The translations under genes and the position numbers were made by a program. From PALSA-1336 sp964592725 (GTDB taxonomy: Bacteria; Patescibacteriota; Doudnabacteria; UBA920), in contig CAZQFQ010000001.1 of NCBI GenBank assembly GCA_964592725.1, forward strand, positions 1 to 52,483: a stretch of DNA of 52,483 bases, read 5' to 3'. Below the pieces are notes generated by a model that had not been told where the DNA came from, did not search any database, and worked only from the letters and a program-made list of their open reading frames with translations. Positions 15,634 through 22,697 of this stretch are shown here, in pieces. How positions within the stretch are numbered: position 1 is the stretch's first letter; every line of letters starts with the position of its first letter.

Positions 15634-16349
15634 TATTTATATTTTCCGCCCCATAAATTCAGGCGGACTTGAATAACTTCCAAAAGCATGCTGAACATTC
15701 CGCCCAGCTTCACATGGCTTTCGGCATCGTTTATCCAGGTAATAGGAACCTCTTTAATTTTAAAACCCAATTTTCTAGCCAACGCCAGAATCTCCACATC
15801 AAATGCCCAGCGGTAAATAGTTTGTTTGGGAAAAATTTCCGCCGCGGCTTTGGCGGAAAAAGCTTTAAAGCCGCACTGGGAATCGGTTACCCCCACCGGC
15901 ACCAAAGTATGGACTATAAAACGGAAACATCCGCCCAAAAAATCCCTAAAAAAAGATTGTTTAACCGCAATATCCGCGCCGGCAATTCTGCGCGAACCGA
16001 TGACAACATCATATCCCTGCTCAAAAAAAGACAAGAACTTTATTATCTCGTCAACTTTTGTTGAGTTGTCCGCGTCCATAAAAAGTCTTACATCGCCGGC
16101 CGCTTCCAGCATTCCCTGCTTAGTAACCCAGCCTTTTCCGTGATTTACCTTGTTATTAATTAATTTTAAATTCGGGATTGAACCGGCCAATTTTTGCACG
16201 ACCGATGTAGTGCCGTCTCCGGAGCCGTCATTTACCACTAAAATCTCGTAATCAAAAGTTTGTTTTTTTAGAAACTCGCTTACGGCAAGCAAGGTTTTTT
16301 CTATACGATCCTCTTCGTTATACGCCGGAATAACCACGGATAATTTCAT
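15633..16349 (-). CDS. Polyprenyl-phosphate sugar synthase-like GT2 (dolichyl-P-glucose synthase type)
   Basis: This is a 238-residue GT-A enzyme that transfers a sugar from a nucleotide carrier to a polyprenyl phosphate at the inner face of the membrane. Conserved blocks are SVVIPAYNEEDRI, VVNDGSGDGT, the metal-binding FMDADNSTKVDE, GSRRIAGADI and DSQCGFKAFS. The YRWAFDVEILALARKLGF segment is typical of the ALG5/DPM-like branch. No C-terminal membrane helices follow. A lipid-linked sugar made here could feed the glycan or glycoprotein pathway. It heads the operon with the subtilisin and the repeat protein, so the sugar may be used on exported proteins. Confidence 0.9.
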   Translation of the reverse strand: MKLSVVIPAYNEEDRIEKTLLAVSEFLKKQTFDYEILVVNDGSGDGTTSVVQKLAGSIPNLKLINNKVNHGKGWVTKQGMLEAAGDVRLFMDADNSTKVDEIIKFLSFFEQGYDVVIGSRRIAGADIAVKQSFFRDFLGGCFRFIVHTLVPVGVTDSQCGFKAFSAKAAAEIFPKQTIYRWAFDVEILALARKLGFKIKEVPITWINDAESHVKLGGMFSMLLEVIQVRLNLWGGKYK

Positions 16350-16429
16350 GATTGTTTAATTTTATATTTTAAATTTTTAGCCCATTCATTATAACATAAA
16401 GCAAACTCTTTGGCATTTGTCCAAATTAT

Positions 16430-16593
16430 TAGAAGCTATCTTAAAAATAATTTGTGGGCTAAATTTTTAGAATTTAGAGCGGATTGGTCCAAATAAATTT
16501 TGACGTTTAACCTAAATTAAGAGAAAAAATTTTTTAAGCCAAGACGCCAAAATTCTGGAAATTTAGCCCGAAGGATTTTTAAGATAGCTTCTA
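16430..16593. mobile_element. MITE-like element, copy 1 (about 160 bp, TIR GAAGCTATCTTAAAAAT)
   Basis: Terminal inverted repeats GAAGCTATCTTAAAAAT (16432-16448) and ATTTTTAAGATAGCTTC (ending 16591) enclose a long imperfect hairpin (GGGCTAAATTT / AAATTTAGCCC). A TA lies at both outer ends, as expected for TA-targeting elements. A second copy at 46403-46563 is nearly identical. It contains no ORF; any transposase would have to act in trans and is not in this window. Confidence 0.85.
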
Positions 16594-16838
16594 GAATTTT
16601 TACCATGTAGGGTAGTGTCCGCCTCGGCTCGCGCTCACCCCGATTTGACCATCGAGTCGAAGTGGACCGAACGAGACGGGTCAATACAAAGGTTGGGACA
16701 ATGTTGTATTTAACGACGTAACCGGTTTATTTTTGTTTCAGTTGCCGACCCTAAATTTAATGGAGAGCTTTTTTCTCGGCCAAAAAAAAAGCTCTCCATG
16801 GCAAATTGCGTAACTATTTATAACAATGGAATTCATAG
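16594..16838. other. Non-coding spacer downstream of the MITE
   Basis: No gene is recognised here. It contains the perfect inverted repeat 16760-16799. The stretch 16610-16740 has higher GC and many short CG words but no open frame, tRNA fold or repeat that I can identify. Confidence 0.5.
16760..16799. repeat. Perfect 15-bp inverted repeat (ATGGAGAGCTTTTTT)
   Basis: ATGGAGAGCTTTTTT (16760-16774) is mirrored at 16785-16799 around a CTCGGCC-containing loop. The stem has poly-T/poly-A inside, so it could terminate in either direction. No gene lies close enough to assign it. Confidence 0.75.
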
Positions 16839-17021
16839 CATAGGACTTACGCGCTTGGCCGAGTACGAGGCATTTTCCGAGGATGTTTGGAGGCGTAAGT
16901 ATATATCTACGCCGACAAACAGCCGTAGGAAAATAACGAAGTAATCGGCCTAGCCCCTGCGGTTTGAGGCAACAATACATAGATTTTAAATCATCTTTGC
17001 CTCAAACGCGTAAGTCCTATG
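16839..17021. mobile_element. 183-bp element with 15-bp perfect terminal inverted repeats
   Basis: CATAGGACTTACGCG (16839-16853) and CGCGTAAGTCCTATG (17007-17021) are exact inverted repeats. Inside are further hairpins: GGCGTA/TACGCC around 16890-16912, and GTTTGAGGCAA/TTGCCTCAAAC near the right end. The right end overlaps the stop codon of galE (17017-17019). I see no ORF of its own and no second copy in this window. A small non-autonomous element is the best reading. Confidence 0.65.
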
Positions 17022-18192
17022 AGTCTTTCATTACTTCCCAGCTCGTGATCAGCATGTTTTCCAAACTGCTGTATTTTAGTTCATAACCCAGTTCGGTTAA
17101 AAGTTTTGTATTATCCGCGATAAGCTCGGCCGGATCGCCCGCGCGGCGCGACCCGACTTCCATGGGAATAATTTTTCCGATAACTTCCGAGGCGCAAGTG
17201 GCAACTTCGGCCACGCTGGAGCCGCGGCCGGTGCCGATGTTAAAAATTTCAAACCTGTCCATACCGTCCATTTTTTGCAAGGCCAAAATGTGGGGCAGAA
17301 CAATATCCATCACGTGGACGTAATCGCGGATGCACGTGCCGTCTTGCGTCGGGTAGTCGTTGCCGAAAACTTCCAAATGCGGCTGGGCCCCTTTGGCCAC
17401 CTGCATAACTTTATAAATTAAATGCGACTGGTGCGTGGGAAGGATTCTGGCTTCAATGTCAAAACCGCAGGCGTTAAAATAACGAAAAACCACGGCTTTA
17501 AAACCCAAGTATTCACAAAAGTATTTTATCAGCCTTTCGCTTAAAAGTTTATTTGAACCGTAAGGGTTCTCGGGCCGCACTCGGGCGCTTTCCGCAATCG
17601 GCACCCGCTCGGGCTCGCCGTAAACCGCGGCTGAAGAGGAAAAAATAATTTTTCTGACATTGCCTTCGCTCATAGCGGCCAAAAGTTTGATAATATTGGC
17701 CACATTATTTTGCAAATATGGCAACGGTTCTTTTACGGATTCTTCCACTTCCAAACTCGCGGCCATATGGAACACGGCCTCAAAATTATTCCCCGCAAAA
17801 ACATCCTTCAACAAATTTTCGTCCGCCAAGTCGCCTTCTATAAATACGGCCTTGGGATCGACATTGTCTTTTCTACCCGTTGATAAATTATCAAGCACCA
17901 CAACATCATAGCCGGCTTTGATTAATTCCCTCACCAGATGGCCGCCAATGTAGCCGGCGCCGCCGGTAACCAAAACTTTTTGTTTAACAAAATCTCTTAC
18001 AGGGCGGGTTTGCGTCATCGTGGCGGCCTCACTAAACGACATTGTTGCTGTGTTTTGCATTTGATTAAGTAATAAATTATAACGGTCTATACTTAATACT
18101 ACCACAGCCGGCTTATCCTGGAAATTGAGCAGTAACCCCCCACCCCTTGAATTAGTTTCCTCAATAAGTTCCTGCAGGTAAAAGTTGTCCAT
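17017..18192 (-). CDS. galE: UDP-glucose 4-epimerase with an antitoxin-like N-terminal extension
   Basis: This short-chain dehydrogenase fold interconverts UDP-glucose and UDP-galactose with bound NAD. The Rossmann start VLVTGGAGYIGG is at residues 73-84. SSSAAVYGEPERVPI holds the catalytic Ser region, and Y211/K215 are in NPYGSNKLL. The C-terminal half (EIFNIGTGRGSSV) is also typical. GalE normally begins a few residues before the glycine motif, but here about 70 residues precede it. Residues 1-44 (FYLQELIEETNSR, DKPAVVVLSIDRYNLLL) resemble Phd/YefM-type antitoxins. The extension has no in-frame stop and is in the same codon style, so it looks real. An internal ATG at residue 45, 51 or 59 could give a normal GalE. 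Confidence 0.92.
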   Translation of the reverse strand: MDNFYLQELIEETNSRGGGLLLNFQDKPAVVVLSIDRYNLLLNQMQNTATMSFSEAATMTQTRPVRDFVKQKVLVTGGAGYIGGHLVRELIKAGYDVVVLDNLSTGRKDNVDPKAVFIEGDLADENLLKDVFAGNNFEAVFHMAASLEVEESVKEPLPYLQNNVANIIKLLAAMSEGNVRKIIFSSSAAVYGEPERVPIAESARVRPENPYGSNKLLSERLIKYFCEYLGFKAVVFRYFNACGFDIEARILPTHQSHLIYKVMQVAKGAQPHLEVFGNDYPTQDGTCIRDYVHVMDIVLPHILALQKMDGMDRFEIFNIGTGRGSSVAEVATCASEVIGKIIPMEVGSRRAGDPAELIADNTKLLTELGYELKYSSLENMLITSWEVMKDS

Positions 18193-18193
18193 A

Positions 18194-18285
18194 AATCGGA
18201 TTGTCGGATGAATCGGATATATCGGAGGTCGGAATGCCGGATCGCTTGCGCCATCCGATTTATCCGATTTTCTGACTTATCCGAC
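18194..18285. repeat. ATCGGAT / ATCCGAT repeat upstream of galE
   Basis: Clusters of (A)TCGGAT on the left and ATCCGATTTATCCGAT on the right make a long imperfect inverted repeat. It is the same family as 2918-2986 and 26415-26523. Confidence 0.75.
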
Positions 18286-18303
18286 TTGCCTGATTAAAAA
18301 TAA

Positions 18304-18325
18304 AAACAGCTCTCGACGGCTGTTT
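18304..18325 (-). terminator. Terminator downstream of the HTH orphan
   Basis: AAACAGC and GCTGTTT pair around an 8-nt loop. On the minus strand the stem is followed by TTATTTTT. A second hairpin with ACAAGCGTACG arms lies between this and the gene, at about 18450-18490, without a clear T-run. The rest of the spacer 18286-18511 shows no gene. Confidence 0.7.
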
Positions 18326-18511
18326 GTTTTTGTTTGCGATATTATTCTTTCATTTATAATAGCACTTTTATGCGGTATTGCAAGTGGCTTTAAATAAGGG
18401 TTAAATTTAAGTTTACCATCACATATCCACACATCCTGCTAAAATAGAACAAGCGTACGCAACCCTTGTAGGAAGAACGTACGCTTGTCAGAGATCTTTT
18501 CACCGGCACTT

Positions 18512-19069
18512 TCAACAGGTGTCGGCTACTTCCCTGATCATCCGAATCATTTCTTCGGATAATGGGAGATTGCCGATGAGTTTCTGGGAAAAACTCCAGC
18601 CCATTCCCCTTTTGCCGTTGGCGATGTTTGACAGGTGACTCTGGACGGCGCCGATTGTCTTGCACAGTTTGCTTTGGTTCCAGCCTGACTGCTTAAGGAT
18701 TGTCCGTATTAATAGCCCCTGCCTTGCCTCCCTTTCCATCTTTTGCCACTTTTCGGTGGAGATGGTCGGCGCCTGGATTACCTTAGACAGACCAAAGGCG
18801 GCGGCATCTTCCGAATTGCCCATCGGAACGGGGCCGTGGAAAAGAGTAAAAGTGAATGCGGAGTTTTTAGCCCCTTCCGCGATGGCTTTGACCGCAGTCT
18901 CTAAGTCCGCGGTTGATTCATGGTTGCCGGAAAGCCTCAGGTTGGGAGCTTTTTCTGTCCGTGTAGGCGAAATAACTTCTATCACAATCCAGCAGGCTCC
19001 GGTAATCCCTTTCAGTATTGCCTCCAAAAACCCCAGCGAAACGTTTCCGAGTTGGATGATTGGGTCCAT
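18512..19069 (-). CDS. Orphan protein with C-terminal helix-turn-helix
   Basis: This 185-residue protein has no family I can name. The C-terminal 70 residues look like an XRE-type DNA-binding fold. IRTILKQSGWNQSKLC, then TIGAVQSHLSNIANGKR, shows the helix-turn-helix spacing (Q at the helix-2 start, SHLSNI as recognition helix). The N-terminal 100 residues are mixed alpha/beta without a signal. A strong GGAGG site precedes the ATG. Codon use is less A/T-rich than that of the neighbours. Both traits match the 88-aa orphan at 3695. It has its own terminator, so it is a single transcription unit. It may regulate the surface-protein genes upstream, but nothing in the sequence shows this. Confidence 0.8.
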   Translation of the reverse strand: MDPIIQLGNVSLGFLEAILKGITGACWIVIEVISPTRTEKAPNLRLSGNHESTADLETAVKAIAEGAKNSAFTFTLFHGPVPMGNSEDAAAFGLSKVIQAPTISTEKWQKMEREARQGLLIRTILKQSGWNQSKLCKTIGAVQSHLSNIANGKRGMGWSFSQKLIGNLPLSEEMIRMIREVADTC

Positions 19070-19137
19070 TATGTCCTCCAGTTTGACTTTTTATAATAAC
19101 AAAAGTAAAAAATATTGTAAAGAGGCGCGTGCAATAC

Positions 19138-19164
19138 AAAAGGGCGGCCGGAGGCCGCCCTTTT
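19138..19164. terminator. GC-rich hairpin terminator of the DUF11 surface-protein gene
   Basis: AAAAGGGCGGCC and GGCCGCCCTTTT form a 12-bp stem with a 3-nt loop, with T-runs on both strands. It is placed to stop minus-strand transcription from the gene ending at 19186 before it enters the HTH orphan. Confidence 0.9.
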
Positions 19165-19185
19165 ATTTACGATTTGATCTGCGTT

Positions 19186-22100
19186 TTAATTAAATATAAT
19201 TTTGGTAAATTTCATCAGCACGTTTTTCTTCCTGTAAACCGCGAACGCGGAGGTGAGCAATCCGGCAAAGACAAAGGCGTTGGTGTCCGCGCCGGTTTTG
19301 GGGGCGGTGTAGGCGCCTAAGACTTGAGGCGTGTTGATTTTTATGGTTATGGTATTGCCGTAAGAATTAGTCATCACATAACCCAAAGTGGAAGACAAAG
19401 AATTTTTTACCCTAACCTCAAAGCTTCTGGTCACACTCCCGTTAGCCGGCACATCAATTCCGGGGAAAGAGATTACGTTGCCGGAAAGAGTTCCGCCGCC
19501 GTTATCGGTAATATCGGCATAAGGCAAAACCTGGGACAAATCGTCGGTAATTACAAAATTGCCGGCCGGAGTATTGCCGCTGTTGGAAACGGTTAAAGTG
19601 TAGGTAATACTATCGTTCCTGTCGGCCGGCGCTATGGTAGCGTCCTGATTTTTTGTATTGTTAAAAGCACTCTTACTGTAAGTTAAATTAACGTTGCCGC
19701 CCAAAACGTTACTGCCGCTAACGAACACCCAAGCGCTTGCCGAAACGGTTCCGGCATTATCCGAACTTGCCGTGGCAGTATTCTGAATGCTGGATGAGCC
19801 GTTGCCGCTGACCGTCGCTTCATACGCTATAGTTTCCGTCTGCGCGGAGTTTAAGTCGCCCAAATATACCCCGTTGTAAAGATCGCTGTCGGAGGCCGGA
19901 CTGCCGTTAACCAGAAAACTTCCCGAAAGATAATTCAATCCGGCGGGCAAGTTGTCCGTCACACGAACATTATTTGCTACGCCCGAACTGCCGTTTGAAA
20001 CCGCGACTTGAAACTGCACTGTATCGCCGTTATTGGCGTTCACGCTGTTCCCAAAGCCGCTGCCGTTAAGATCTCTTACATTTTTGGTAATTGAAATCTG
20101 GCTAAACTGATTTGAAGGCACAGTATACCCGTTGCTGTTAATGTAAACATAGCCCGGATTGCTGGGATAATAAGTTGTCGTGGTCGTGTTGCAGGAATTA
20201 TTAACGCAAGTGTTGGTGTTAGTAACGGTTGTGTTGCCGCCGGTTGTCTGTTGTTGACCATTGACAACCACGCTGCAATCGGCCGTCTGCCCGTCGGAAC
20301 TCGCAACCGATACGGTATGATTTACCGAACCGGTGGAAGTATTGGTATAAACCGGGCTGTAAGACGAGCCGGTGCCGGAAGAAGGATTGCCGTCGCCGCT
20401 CCAATTATAAGGAGCGATGCCGCCCTGGGCGGTAAAGTCGGCCGAAGATCCGGAAGTTATGGTTGAACTCTGAACCAAACATGTCAACTGTCCGGGATTG
20501 GCCGGAGTGTTCACCTGAATCGAGGTTAAAAACTGGTTGCAGGATTCGTCGTACATTTTAAAAGTGTAACTGGTGCCCGCTATAAGCCCGGTTACGATTT
20601 GACTGCCGCTGTTATTGCCCACAGTTACGGTAGTTTCATAGCTGGCGCCCTGATTAATTTGGGTAATTTTAATTTGATTATTTCCGGTGGAAGTCCAAGT
20701 TAAAGTTACAGAATAACTTGAACCGTTTTGGACCGGAGTGGAAGCGTTTAGGGCAAAATTGCCGTTGGAAACGCAGGCAGGCGGAGTACTGGGGCACTTG
20801 GCCGAAGCGCTGGCCTGGGCCTGCGCGTTGGCTTGCGTCTGAGCCTGGGATTGCGCCTGTGATTGCGCCTGATTTTGGGCATCCTGCTGGCTTACCGAGC
20901 TTGTTGCCGTGGCGGTTGCGGAAGCCGAAGCGCTTGCCGTGGCCGAGGTGCCGTCGGCACAACTGGCGGAAGCGGAAGCGGTTGCCGTGGCCGTGGCGGT
21001 AGCAGTAAAGCTACCGGGCGGTGGCGTACCACAAGTGATATTAACCGAGGTATGGCTTATCTCCTGGCCGGTATTGGTATTAACCAGATAAAAAATCGTG
21101 TTTGTGGTCACCCAAGGGCCGTTGGTGTTTTGAGTATAAGAAGTGGTAGGGTTGCCGGAAGCCATTAATTTCCCGGTTACGCTGTCAATTCTAACTTGCC
21201 ACGGCACGTTTACATTGCTCACGGTAATATCAGCCGCGGCTTCGCTATTGGTACAAACGCCGGTTTGACTGCCGGTAATGGTTCCGGTGGGGGTAGGAGG
21301 CGGCGTGCCGCAGAGCGTCGGATCGTAAACCGGTGTGGTGATTGAGAAGGCATTGGTATGGGCTCCGTTAGTAGTATCATAAATTATGATATAGTAAACA
21401 CTTCCGGAAGTTAAAGGCGAGATGGTGCCGCTGCCGTTTGGCGAGGTATTAGACATACTTTGATTGGCGGTATGAGTGGTAATATCCTGCCAGACAACAT
21501 CCACTGAAGTCACATTGGAAGGGCTGGTCCAGGTCACGGTGCCGCAGTTAAAGGTAATGCTAAACTTGCCCGTGACGACCGGCGGCGTACCGCAGCTTAA
21601 ATTGCTCGCGTCAACGGTTGCCGTTTTGTCCGTAATTCCGTCGCCGTGCAAAACAAAAGTATAAACATGCCCCGGCGCTATCCAGCCCGGAGTGTTTGTG
21701 CCGGAAGGCCAAGCGGCCATTAACTTTTCCGCGCCGCCGTCTTCTTCGACAAAAACCTGGACATTATTGACATTAGTGGTTGACCAGGTGACTGTGGCAT
21801 TCCATAAACACTGGCCCGTAACCTGGCTGCCCAGCTGGGCGGTAATGGTACCGCTGCCTTGAGGCTGGCTGGATCCGACCACTTTTACAATAATGTAAAA
21901 CTGCTGGGAATAATCAAAACAGGGCTCCAAAGTTCCGGTAGGCTGGCCCGGAGAAGTTACCGAGCCTGATAAATTTCCGCTGACTAATTGCAAAGACGAA
22001 CCGGCCGGAGTGTTGATAGTTATGGATTCATCTTTTTCCGCTGCATTGCTGGCGGTTAAGATCGCGGTAACGGTGTGCTGGGTGCCTGAGCCGGTGCCCA

Positions 22101-22482
22101 AATTTACGCTGTAAGCCGTGCCGGTCATATTGGCTCCCGAATTGGTGGCCGCGCCGTTATGCACGTAAACTCTTAATTGGATGCTGTCGCCGACATTAGC
22201 GGTAACGGTGCTGTAATAAGATGTGCCGCTGGTAAGGCCGCCGGACAACTCCGGGTAATCGGTACAATCCGAGCCGGCCGAATTAACATAACTGCCGTCG
22301 CTGTTAGTCTTGACCGGATAAGGATCAAAAATCGGGCTGGTGTAAACCGGCTCGCAGTCTTCAGCTTTAGTGTGATTTAGCGCACCCGGAGTCGCGGCAA
22401 AAGTTAAAACCGCCCCTGATAACAAGGCAATTGCCAGAACGGCTCCAGTCTTAAATTGTAATTTTGATAAAACATTTGTCAT
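19186..22482 (-). CDS. Large secreted surface protein with DUF11 domains, probable sortase substrate
   Basis: This 1098-residue exported protein has a signal segment (residues 12-30). Several beta-sandwich modules follow, separated by GTPP linkers. Residues about 490-575 are a striking low-complexity tract of alternating Ala-Thr and Ala-Ser, then Gln-Ala/Gln-Ser. Two DUF11-like (isopeptide or adhesin stalk type) domains follow: SITKNVRDLNGSG with VRVTDNLPAGLNYLSGSF, and SITYTLTVSNSGNTPAGNF with ITDDLSQVLPY. The C-terminus has APKTGAD, a hydrophobic stretch FVFAGLLTSAFAVY and RKKN. This is the layout of an LPXTG-like sorting signal. The sortase gene is the next gene upstream. The last 15 residues after RKKN are unusually long for such a tail. 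Likely role: cell-surface stalk or adhesin. Confidence 0.9.
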   Translation of the reverse strand: MTNVLSKLQFKTGAVLAIALLSGAVLTFAATPGALNHTKAEDCEPVYTSPIFDPYPVKTNSDGSYVNSAGSDCTDYPELSGGLTSGTSYYSTVTANVGDSIQLRVYVHNGAATNSGANMTGTAYSVNLGTGSGTQHTVTAILTASNAAEKDESITINTPAGSSLQLVSGNLSGSVTSPGQPTGTLEPCFDYSQQFYIIVKVVGSSQPQGSGTITAQLGSQVTGQCLWNATVTWSTTNVNNVQVFVEEDGGAEKLMAAWPSGTNTPGWIAPGHVYTFVLHGDGITDKTATVDASNLSCGTPPVVTGKFSITFNCGTVTWTSPSNVTSVDVVWQDITTHTANQSMSNTSPNGSGTISPLTSGSVYYIIIYDTTNGAHTNAFSITTPVYDPTLCGTPPPTPTGTITGSQTGVCTNSEAAADITVSNVNVPWQVRIDSVTGKLMASGNPTTSYTQNTNGPWVTTNTIFYLVNTNTGQEISHTSVNITCGTPPPGSFTATATATATASASASCADGTSATASASASATATATSSVSQQDAQNQAQSQAQSQAQTQANAQAQASASAKCPSTPPACVSNGNFALNASTPVQNGSSYSVTLTWTSTGNNQIKITQINQGASYETTVTVGNNSGSQIVTGLIAGTSYTFKMYDESCNQFLTSIQVNTPANPGQLTCLVQSSTITSGSSADFTAQGGIAPYNWSGDGNPSSGTGSSYSPVYTNTSTGSVNHTVSVASSDGQTADCSVVVNGQQQTTGGNTTVTNTNTCVNNSCNTTTTTYYPSNPGYVYINSNGYTVPSNQFSQISITKNVRDLNGSGFGNSVNANNGDTVQFQVAVSNGSSGVANNVRVTDNLPAGLNYLSGSFLVNGSPASDSDLYNGVYLGDLNSAQTETIAYEATVSGNGSSSIQNTATASSDNAGTVSASAWVFVSGSNVLGGNVNLTYSKSAFNNTKNQDATIAPADRNDSITYTLTVSNSGNTPAGNFVITDDLSQVLPYADITDNGGGTLSGNVISFPGIDVPANGSVTRSFEVRVKNSLSSTLGYVMTNSYGNTITIKINTPQVLGAYTAPKTGADTNAFVFAGLLTSAFAVYRKKNVLMKFTKIIFN

Positions 22483-22501
22483 GGCTTTTGGTCTTCCTAT
22501 G

Positions 22502-22534
22502 GTTAACTTTAAAAATCAAATTAAGAAGTTAACT
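22502..22534. promoter_or_regulatory. GTTAACTT inverted repeat in the surface-protein leader
   Basis: GTTAACTT (22503-22510) is mirrored by AAGTTAAC (22527-22534) between the -10 and the start codon. It may be an operator or a leader hairpin that controls this highly repetitive protein. Confidence 0.5.
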
Positions 22535-22538
22535 AAAT

Positions 22539-22567
22539 ATTATCCGCTCTTTTTAAGAATTTGTCAA
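22539..22567 (-). promoter_or_regulatory. Promoter of the DUF11 surface-protein gene
   Basis: On the minus strand TTGACA (22562-22567) and GATAAT (22539-22544) are exactly 17 bp apart. AGGAAG lies 10 nt before the ATG. This gives the gene its own start rather than depending on the sortase transcript. Confidence 0.8.
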
Positions 22568-22697
22568 TGCCCAAAATCTCTATATGCTTTATTTAAGCAA
22601 AAAATAGTTATTTGCTTGGTTGTTTAAGCGATTAACTTGAGTTTGGCCTATTTCCCGTCTTGAGTCAATCGCCCTTAGACAAGCTTAAGAAAACTCT

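Noticed and set aside
16738..16980. 80-residue frame on the minus strand in the spacer between the MITE and galE
   Set aside because: It crosses a perfect inverted repeat and an element end, and has no family likeness or ribosome site.
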